Notes under the pieces: generated by a model
Databases searched by the model: none
Told to the model about the DNA's origin: nothing
The model's input: the letters and a program-made list of their open reading frames with translations, nothing else
Translations under genes and position numbers: made by a program
Virus record (IMG/VR): IMGVR_UViG_3300031695_000044
Span: 1 to 20,779 of that record
DNA length: 20,779 bases
From: a virus
Direction: 5' to 3' (one strand)
Shown here: positions 15,599-20,779 of the stretch, in pieces
Layout: each line of letters starts with the position of its first letter
How positions within the stretch are numbered: position 1 is the first letter of the stretch

Positions 15599-18500
15599 AT
15601 GACTATATTATTATCGACAAACGTTCCAAGAGTTGCTTACACTGTAGGTCAAGGCGTAGTTCAAAAAGTATTTGCTGTTCCTTTTGAGTTTTTTGACGAT
15701 GAAGACGTTACTATTTATGTTGATGGTATTAAAAAGACGCTAGGTTCAAACTACACACTCTCAGGTGGCAATGGTGCGGTTGGTACTCTTACATTTAATA
15801 CAACTGGTGGAACACAATTAATTACTGGAGCTACTGGTGGCAGTACAGTTATTATTGTGCGCGATGTAAAGCTTTCAAGAGTTACCGACTTTGCTACAAG
15901 TGGAGATATTAATAGAACGGCTTTAAATTTGCAGCTTGATACTCTTGTTGCACAAATTTCCGATATGGATGATCGTCTTTCTCGCACAATTCAACTTAAT
16001 GATTTTGAAGTTGCTCCAAGCATGTTGCTTACTGCAGATCGCAAAGATAAAATCTTAGCTTTTAACGCATCAACTGGCAACGTAGAAGCTGGCCCCTCAA
16101 TATCAGCGGTGAATACAGCGGTTACAGCACTCTCTACTACAACTACAAAAGCTAATGAAGCTGCTGCTTCTGCTACTTCGGCTGCTTCTTCTGCAACTAC
16201 AGCGACTGCTAAGGCCACAATAGCAACTGACAAGTCGGCACTAGCAGCTACTGCAAAAACTAACGCTGAGACAGCAGAAACAAATGCTGAAACTGCTGAA
16301 ACTAATGCAGCATCTAGTGCATCTACAGCTCTTACAAGGGCAAACGCGGCAACTGCAAGCGCATCTACAGCTACTACTAAAGCATCAGAAGCTTCTTCAT
16401 CAGCCTCGTCTTCTTTGAGTAATAAAAATGCTACGGACACTGCAAAGGCAAACGCTGTTACCGCCCAAAATGCTTCTGTCGCTGCTAGGGATGCTTCCGT
16501 TACCGCCAAGGATGCTTCTGTTGCCGCGAAGGATGCTTCAGTAGTTGCCAAGAACGCTTCAGTAGCTGCCAAGGATTCTTCAGTTACTGCTCAAAATGCT
16601 TCTGTCGCCGCCAAGAACTCTTCTGAAACTGCAGCAAGCAATTCGTCTTCTAGTGCATCTACAGCTACTACAAGAGCAAATACAGCTACAGCAAAGGCAG
16701 ACATTGCAACTGCTAAAGCCATCATAGCTACAGACAAAGCAGCGATAGCTACAACAAAAGCTAGTGAAGCTGCGAGTAGTGCATCTTCTATGTCAAGTTC
16801 TGTAACAGCGGCAACAGCGGCTAAAGATGCGGCACTCGCGGCATTAGATTCATTCGACGACAGATACTTAGGAACGAAGTCATCAAACCCATCAGTGGAC
16901 AATGACGGAAACTCATTAGTTGCTGGTGCATTATATTTTAATACTTCTGACAACACGATGAAAGTGTACGAAGGTTCTAATTGGGTCGCGGCTTACGCCT
17001 CAATAAGTGGTGCTTTGCTAAAAACTGGCGGAGTAATGACAGGTGCTATCACAACTAATAGTACGTTTGATGGGCGAGATGTAGCTGCTGATGGAGTATT
17101 GGCTACTAATGCTTTACCAAAATCTGGTGGTACTATGACAGGCAATATTGCACACGGCAGCGATTTTACGCTAGACGTAGCAGGGAATATTACCCTTGAT
17201 GCAGGCGGTGGGGATATTTTTCTTAAACAAAATGGTACACATTATGGTAGTATAAAAAGAAATAATGGTGACTTACAAATTCACAGTGAAGCAAGTGACG
17301 AAGATATTTTATTTGTAGGCAAAGATGGTAGCTCAGCTATAACAGCCCTCACCCTTGATATGTCTAATAAGGGTTCGGCTATTTTCAATACTGACGCATC
17401 AATAACAGCCCAAGGCACACACAATGAAGGCGGTGGCCAATTATTCTTAAAGGGTACAGACACCCCTGCGGCAAGTAAAAACTTAGGTCAAGTAAATTTC
17501 GGCAATTCCGATGACCAATCTTTAGCGATGATACGTGGTGAATCAACAGCGGCGACAGGGGCAGATTTAGTTTTCCAAACTGAAGAGGCTGGTGCAGCTA
17601 TTGAAGAACGTATGCGCATCAATGATTCAGGTGAGGTAGGTATTGGAACAAATGACGCTAAACGAAAATTACACGTTTCAAGTGGTGGAGCAATATCTTC
17701 AGGAAATGATTATGATGTTGCAATTTTTCAAAATAGTGATGCGGCAGGAATACGATTAGTTGATGCAGGAAATGGAGGAAGTAATGGGGGTAACGCAGGA
17801 CTAGGCAACGACAACGGAAACCTTAACGTTGCTTCTGCAGGAGTAATGTCCTTCTCAACAAGCTTAGCGGCAAATGCCCCTCTTTATGGTGGATCGGGCA
17901 GCACGGGCGGTACAGAACGTATGCGCATCGACACGTCAGGCAACGTGTTGGTGGGTAAGACTGCTACTGCCCAACAGACTGCAGGGACAGTTTTATACAA
18001 TTCTGGTCAAATATATGCTACTGCTACTAGCACTCACCCTCTGGTAATAACTCGTAAACAAAATGATGGCGCACATGCTATTTTTTACTCAGATACAAGT
18101 GAAATAGGTAAGATTGGTAATTCTGGTAGCGCATTATCTATATCTTCAGGAGCAAATATTACTCTTGATGCTGATGGTGGTTTTATTAATTTTGCAGACG
18201 CTGGTAATGTTGTTGGTGTGTTCGAAAACAATGGCGGACATTTTCATATAAAGGCAGGATTACAAGATAAAGACATAGTCTTTAGAGGCAACGATGGCGG
18301 TTCAGCTATAACAGCTCTCACCCTTGATATGTCTGATGCTGGGTCGGCTCATTTCAACACCAGCATTTATCTTGGCGATGGAAAAGCAATAAAACTAGGC
18401 GCTTCTGCTGACCTACAGATTTACCATGATGGGCAAAATAGTTACATACAAGAACAAGGTACTGGTCAATTACGACTTGATACAAATGGGACGGATGTTC

Positions 18501-18946
18501 GCATTACAAAAAGCGATTCTGAGTTTATGGCAAAATTCATTGTAGATGGTGCAGCAGAGCTATATCACAATAATGCAAAGAAGGTTGAAACAACTAGTGC
18601 AGGCGTAACAGTCACAGGTACAGTAACCGCAACTGCATTTGCAGGTAGTGGCGCTAACCTAACAGGTGTTGGCGGCAGTACAACTCGTGGCGATGTGGGT
18701 ACTTATACTATTGGTTGTACTACTAGCTTTCAAGCTAATGTAACAATAGCTAGAGGGGCTACTATTGCAGGCAACACTATTGCTCAAGGTAACACACATG
18801 GATTTAGATTGATACCAAACCGAGAGTATCACAACCAACAGATTACAACACAAGGTTTATCAGGCACTTGGAGAAACATGGGTGGTAATGTTAGACACAA
18901 CAACGTCAATGACAAGCCTGGGACACTGTGGTGCAGAATATCTTGA
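15599..18946 (+). CDS. Tail fibre protein with T7-type N-terminal anchor
   Basis: Trimeric fibre that recognises the host surface. AGAGGTG precedes the ATG. Residues 1 to about 140 (STNVPRVAYTVGQGVVQKVF, FFDDEDVTIYVDG, RDVKLSRVTDF, GDINRTALNLQLDTLVAQIS) form the T7 gp17-type anchor that binds the tail. Residues about 175-415 are an Ala/Ser/Thr-rich shaft that includes eight seven-residue repeats. A short GALYFNTSDNTMKVYEG-SNW domain follows near 440. Then come beta-rich segments with ERMRIN/ID-SGNV-VGKT motifs and two copies of a 69-residue module. The last part has LQIYHDGQNSYIQEQGTGQL and ends LSGTWRNMGG...LWCRIS, a tip domain common in phage fibres. At 1115 residues it is twice T7 gp17. 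No S74 peptidase chaperone domain is seen, consistent with the separate chaperone-like gene next door. Confidence 0.93.
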   Translation: MTILLSTNVPRVAYTVGQGVVQKVFAVPFEFFDDEDVTIYVDGIKKTLGSNYTLSGGNGAVGTLTFNTTGGTQLITGATGGSTVIIVRDVKLSRVTDFATSGDINRTALNLQLDTLVAQISDMDDRLSRTIQLNDFEVAPSMLLTADRKDKILAFNASTGNVEAGPSISAVNTAVTALSTTTTKANEAAASATSAASSATTATAKATIATDKSALAATAKTNAETAETNAETAETNAASSASTALTRANAATASASTATTKASEASSSASSSLSNKNATDTAKANAVTAQNASVAARDASVTAKDASVAAKDASVVAKNASVAAKDSSVTAQNASVAAKNSSETAASNSSSSASTATTRANTATAKADIATAKAIIATDKAAIATTKASEAASSASSMSSSVTAATAAKDAALAALDSFDDRYLGTKSSNPSVDNDGNSLVAGALYFNTSDNTMKVYEGSNWVAAYASISGALLKTGGVMTGAITTNSTFDGRDVAADGVLATNALPKSGGTMTGNIAHGSDFTLDVAGNITLDAGGGDIFLKQNGTHYGSIKRNNGDLQIHSEASDEDILFVGKDGSSAITALTLDMSNKGSAIFNTDASITAQGTHNEGGGQLFLKGTDTPAASKNLGQVNFGNSDDQSLAMIRGESTAATGADLVFQTEEAGAAIEERMRINDSGEVGIGTNDAKRKLHVSSGGAISSGNDYDVAIFQNSDAAGIRLVDAGNGGSNGGNAGLGNDNGNLNVASAGVMSFSTSLAANAPLYGGSGSTGGTERMRIDTSGNVLVGKTATAQQTAGTVLYNSGQIYATATSTHPLVITRKQNDGAHAIFYSDTSEIGKIGNSGSALSISSGANITLDADGGFINFADAGNVVGVFENNGGHFHIKAGLQDKDIVFRGNDGGSAITALTLDMSDAGSAHFNTSIYLGDGKAIKLGASADLQIYHDGQNSYIQEQGTGQLRLDTNGTDVRITKSDSEFMAKFIVDGAAELYHNNAKKVETTSAGVTVTGTVTATAFAGSGANLTGVGGSTTRGDVGTYTIGCTTSFQANVTIARGATIAGNTIAQGNTHGFRLIPNREYHNQQITTQGLSGTWRNMGGNVRHNNVNDKPGTLWCRIS
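16457..16624 (+). repeat. Eight 21-bp tandem units in fibre shaft
   Basis: Codons 287-342 of the fibre consist of eight imperfect units of pattern V-(A/T/V)-A-(K/R/Q)-(D/N)-(A/S)-S, for example VTAKDAS and VAAKDAS. The DNA units (GTT GCC GCG AAG GAT GCT TCT and variants) differ mainly at third positions. The seven-residue period suits a coiled-coil shaft. The repeat is surrounded by less regular Ala/Ser/Thr sequence. Confidence 0.9.
17186..17392 (+). repeat. Fibre 69-residue module, copy 1
   Basis: Fibre residues 530-598, starting NITLDAGGGDIFL and ending SAITALTLDMSNKGSAIFNT. It aligns without any gap to a second 69-residue stretch 969 bases downstream. The final 56 bases of the two copies (17333-17388 here) are close to identical, while the first part has diverged. 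Confidence 0.85.
18155..18361 (+). repeat. Fibre 69-residue module, copy 2
   Basis: Fibre residues 853-921, starting NITLDADGGFINF and ending SAITALTLDMSDAGSAHFNT. Same length as copy 1 with no gaps; the near-identical DNA part is 18302-18357. It is followed directly by the YLGDGKAIKLGASADLQIYHDG segment. Confidence 0.85.
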
Positions 18947-18974
18947 TAAATAATTGCAATAAAAGGAGGCGCTT

Positions 18975-19391
18975 ATGCCACAAGTAACAATAACAGAAGT
19001 GCGTAACGCACAATCTCTAAGTGCAGCAAATAATTCATTTCAATTAGAAATTAATCACCCAGAGTTTGGTTGGATACCATATGGTTTAATGCCTGATGAC
19101 ACAGATATGACTGTAGACAACAGTGTATTGCTCGAACTTATTGGTTCAGATTATGATGCTTATGTTGCACCTACTCAAGCAGAGTTAGATGCAGAACTAT
19201 CGGCAGATATAAGGGGTGAACGTAATCAAAGGTTAGTCGAAGAGGTAGACGCAATAGCTGGTAATGCACTACGTTGGGCGGCACTTACAGATGCTCAACG
19301 AACTGCTTGGGGTAACTATAGAACTGCATTGCTAGATTTACCAACACAATCTGGGTTTCCCAATACAATAACGTGGCCTACTAAACCATAA
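18975..19391 (+). CDS. Tail fibre assembly / phage tail assembly chaperone-like protein
   Basis: 138-residue protein just downstream of the fibre, with a near-perfect ribosome site AAGGAGG at 18963-18969, five bases before the ATG. The N-terminal half (ITEVRNAQSLSAANNSFQLE, HPEFGWIPYGL) looks like a small beta domain. Residues 78-138 carry the pattern IRGERNQRLVEEVDA...WAALTDAQRTAWGNYRTALLDLP...GFP...TWPTKP, which matches the C-terminal domain of phage tail assembly chaperones (R-x-x-R, AW-x-x-YR-x-A-L-x-D-L-P, GFP-x-x-x-x-WP). It probably assists folding or trimerisation of the long fibre, or joins it to the tail. Family recognition is good; the fibre as partner is inferred from adjacency. 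Confidence 0.8.
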   Translation: MPQVTITEVRNAQSLSAANNSFQLEINHPEFGWIPYGLMPDDTDMTVDNSVLLELIGSDYDAYVAPTQAELDAELSADIRGERNQRLVEEVDAIAGNALRWAALTDAQRTAWGNYRTALLDLPTQSGFPNTITWPTKP

Positions 19392-19405
19392 TAAGGATAA
19401 ATAAT

Positions 19406-19708
19406 ATGCCAACAACACACATATGGTCTATCTCTGACTTAGAGCGAAACACATCTGACAACTCAGTAACAACAGCTCACTGGCGTTGCGAAAGCACAGA
19501 TGGAACAAACACTGCATCAGCCTATGGTGCAACGTTACATACAGGTGTGCCATCAGATGCAGATTATATTGCTTACGCTGATCTAACAGAAGCAAACGTA
19601 TTATCTTGGGTACACGAACAAGTAACTAAAGCTGATACTGAAGCGGCAAACGATACTAAGATAGCTGAACTTGCGAGCCCAATATCTTTAAATGGAAAAC
19701 CTTGGTAA
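19406..19708 (+). CDS. Small fibre-adjacent protein (DUF7936-like)
   Basis: 100-residue protein, ribosome site AAGGA before the ATG. It reads HIWSISDLERNTSDNSVTTA, HWRCESTDGTNTASAYGATL, then YADLTEANVLSWVHEQV and a C-terminal ISLNGKPW. The order (W-x-I-x-x-LER, V-x-x-A-HWR, S-x-YG, AY-x-x-LTE-x-x-V-x-x-WV, G-x-PW) is that of a short uncharacterised family found beside tail fibre genes in marine phages and cyanophages; I believe it is DUF7936 but could not check. No signal peptide or membrane segment. It might be a fibre accessory or virion tip protein; function is unknown. Confidence 0.7.
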   Translation: MPTTHIWSISDLERNTSDNSVTTAHWRCESTDGTNTASAYGATLHTGVPSDADYIAYADLTEANVLSWVHEQVTKADTEAANDTKIAELASPISLNGKPW

Positions 19709-19712
19709 ATAA

Positions 19713-20261
19713 ATGACACGTTTATTTTTAATAGCATTATTTTTATTGAGTGGTAGTTTTGCGTTTGCCGATGAGACAATCAAGACTGAGACTAAAGTAA
19801 TATCTGATGGTAAAATGGATACAACTATTAATAGTCCACCACCATCAGCCATATCACCTCAGATTAGCGCAAGTAATTCTGACCTGTGTACTGTCGGTGT
19901 GGCTGGTGCAGTCCAAACGCAGATACTTGGTATCTCTGCTGGTCGTACTGTACGTGATATGAATTGTGAGAAACTAAAGAACGCTAAGACTATGTACGAT
20001 ATGGGGATGAAAGTGGCAGCCGTGTCCGTAATGTGCCAAGACGAAAGAGTGTTTGATGCTATGATGGACGCTGGTACTCCTTGCCCTAAAGATGGTTTGA
20101 TTGGTGACAAAGCTAAGCTTGCTTGGCAGATGGCAGCTAAGAATGAAACTTTAGAACGTGAGAAAAACAATGTTGGATTAAGGCTTTTCTATGGTGATGA
20201 TGGTACAAAGACTGGCATTAGTGCTGTGCTTGCAGCTCTGGCCTTCCTACTCCTACTCTGA
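19713..20261 (+). CDS. Exported protein with C-terminal hydrophobic tail, unknown function
   Basis: 182 residues. Residues 1-19 (MTRLFLIALFLLSGSFAFA, then DE) form a classic Sec signal peptide with an AFA cleavage site. The mature part carries SPPPSAISPQISASNSDLCT, VGVAGAVQTQILGIS, DMNCEKLKNAKTMYDMGMKV and VMCQDERVFDAMMDAGTPCP, with four cysteines at 59, 85, 108 and 124 that could form two disulfides in the periplasm. Residues about 168-182 are a hydrophobic tail with no charge after it. I have seen this SNSDLCTVG/RDMNCE/AAVSV-CQD pattern as a recurring hypothetical protein near marine phage fibre genes. Possible roles are host-envelope modification, lysis or superinfection exclusion; none is shown. 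The start lacks a strong ribosome site and follows the previous stop by four bases. Confidence 0.8.
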   Translation: MTRLFLIALFLLSGSFAFADETIKTETKVISDGKMDTTINSPPPSAISPQISASNSDLCTVGVAGAVQTQILGISAGRTVRDMNCEKLKNAKTMYDMGMKVAAVSVMCQDERVFDAMMDAGTPCPKDGLIGDKAKLAWQMAAKNETLEREKNNVGLRLFYGDDGTKTGISAVLAALAFLLLL

Positions 20262-20779
20262 ACCATACTCGTATGGTACGACTGGGAACGCAGCATCTGG
20301 CTCATTAAGTTGGGGGATGAGTTCTGTCTTTCCTTCTATTACAGGCTTAGATGTAAACGGATTACTGTATAGATATACTACAATTAAAAATCGAAAAGAT
20401 AACATGAAGGTTCACGTTGGAAACAAGAACCCAAATGGAGTTGGTTATTTATTTCGAGAGACTGATGACTGGTCTGGAGTAGATGGCAATACTATTGTAA
20501 AATATTTTCCTCTTGCAAACATTCCATCCTCTAAGTGGGGTGATGGTTCAATTGAGGTTGAGGGTACAGGTTCAGTTACTAATGCAACAGTGATATATAA
20601 CTATAGAATAAACGAGTGTTATAATCCGCAAGCTAATGAACTATGCGCTGGTTATGTTAAGCCTGTGCCTGTCGTTCCTGTTGTTGAGATATACAATGCT
20701 ACAGAAGATGAAGATGTAGCTGCTGCAATAGATACAGAAATAGAATTTGAATATGATAGCGATGGGAATATTATACTTG
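20191..20779 (+). CDS. Exported beta-rich protein, unknown function (3' end off window)
   Basis: Open frame of at least 196 codons, reaching the window edge without a stop. I chose the ATG at 20191, with AAGG seven bases before it; ATGs at 20197 and 20200 are alternatives. It starts inside the previous gene, overlapping it by 71 bases in the +1 frame. Residues 1-23 look like a signal peptide (R7, hydrophobic LALVLCLQLW, cleavage after SYS before EPY). The mature part reads WGMSSVFPSITGLDVNGLLY, VGNKNPNGVGYLFRETDDWS, SSKWGDGSIEVEGTGSV, VIYNYRINECYNPQANELC, then a Pro/Val stretch and an acidic region. It looks like a secreted beta-sandwich with a C143/C152 pair. I recall similar hypothetical proteins paired with the preceding one in marine phages. 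Function unknown. Confidence 0.8.
   Translation, partial: MVMMVQRLALVLCLQLWPSYSYSEPYSYGTTGNAASGSLSWGMSSVFPSITGLDVNGLLYRYTTIKNRKDNMKVHVGNKNPNGVGYLFRETDDWSGVDGNTIVKYFPLANIPSSKWGDGSIEVEGTGSVTNATVIYNYRINECYNPQANELCAGYVKPVPVVPVVEIYNATEDEDVAAAIDTEIEFEYDSDGNIIL

Noticed and set aside
15991-16956. Two long minus-strand open frames (193 and 121 codons) opposite the fibre shaft
   Set aside because: They mirror GCN/ACN/TCN-rich shaft codons, which leave the antisense frame open; the products are low-complexity Ala/Val, with no ribosome site and against the direction of every other gene.
20191-20261. Programmed +1 frameshift fusing the two exported proteins
   Set aside because: The downstream frame has its own ATG, ribosome site and signal peptide, which would make no sense inside a fusion, and no slippery sequence is evident.
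1-20779. CRISPR arrays, tRNAs, insertion sequences, integrase or attachment sites, defence or toxin-antitoxin genes
   Set aside because: None is visible on either strand; the window is filled by virion genes with gaps under 100 bases.

Overview
This window is a contiguous piece of a tailed double-stranded DNA phage with a podovirus (T7-type) virion. All 18 supported genes lie on the plus strand and are packed with 1-17 base overlaps or short gaps. The order is terminase large subunit (cut by the left edge), a gp7.3-like protein, portal, a Bbp19-like protein, scaffold, a gp13-like protein, major capsid, a small capsid-adjacent protein, a strong terminator, tail tubular A (gp11-like), tail tubular B (gp12-like), three internal virion proteins (gp14-, gp15- and gp16-like), a long tail fibre, a tail-assembly chaperone-like protein, a small fibre-adjacent protein, and two exported proteins, the last running off the right edge. 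The AT-leaning sequence, the style of the fibre modules and the uncharacterised exported proteins recall marine bacteriophages such as those of SAR116, Pelagibacter or roseobacters. That host guess is inference, because no host marker is present.

Left third (1-5650): packaging and head. TerL feeds DNA through the portal into a shell built from the HK97-fold capsid protein on the scaffold. A GNAT-like gp13 homologue sits between scaffold and capsid, unlike in T7. A UUCG-capped terminator just after the capsid/small-protein pair mirrors the T7 terminator after gene 10.

Middle (5650-15530): tail tube and nozzle (gp11, gp12), then the three proteins expected to form the ejected internal core. 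Those three, 2367 residues together, contain no cysteine. I recognise no lytic transglycosylase in them.

Right part (15530-20779): a 1115-residue fibre with a T7-type N-terminal anchor, an Ala-rich repeat shaft, two colinear 69-residue modules and a common tip domain, followed by its probable chaperone. Two secreted proteins follow. The 3' end of the first, which codes a hydrophobic tail, also codes the signal peptide of the second in another frame. This pair is the least explained part. No replication, integration, lysis-cassette, defence, tRNA or CRISPR features are visible.
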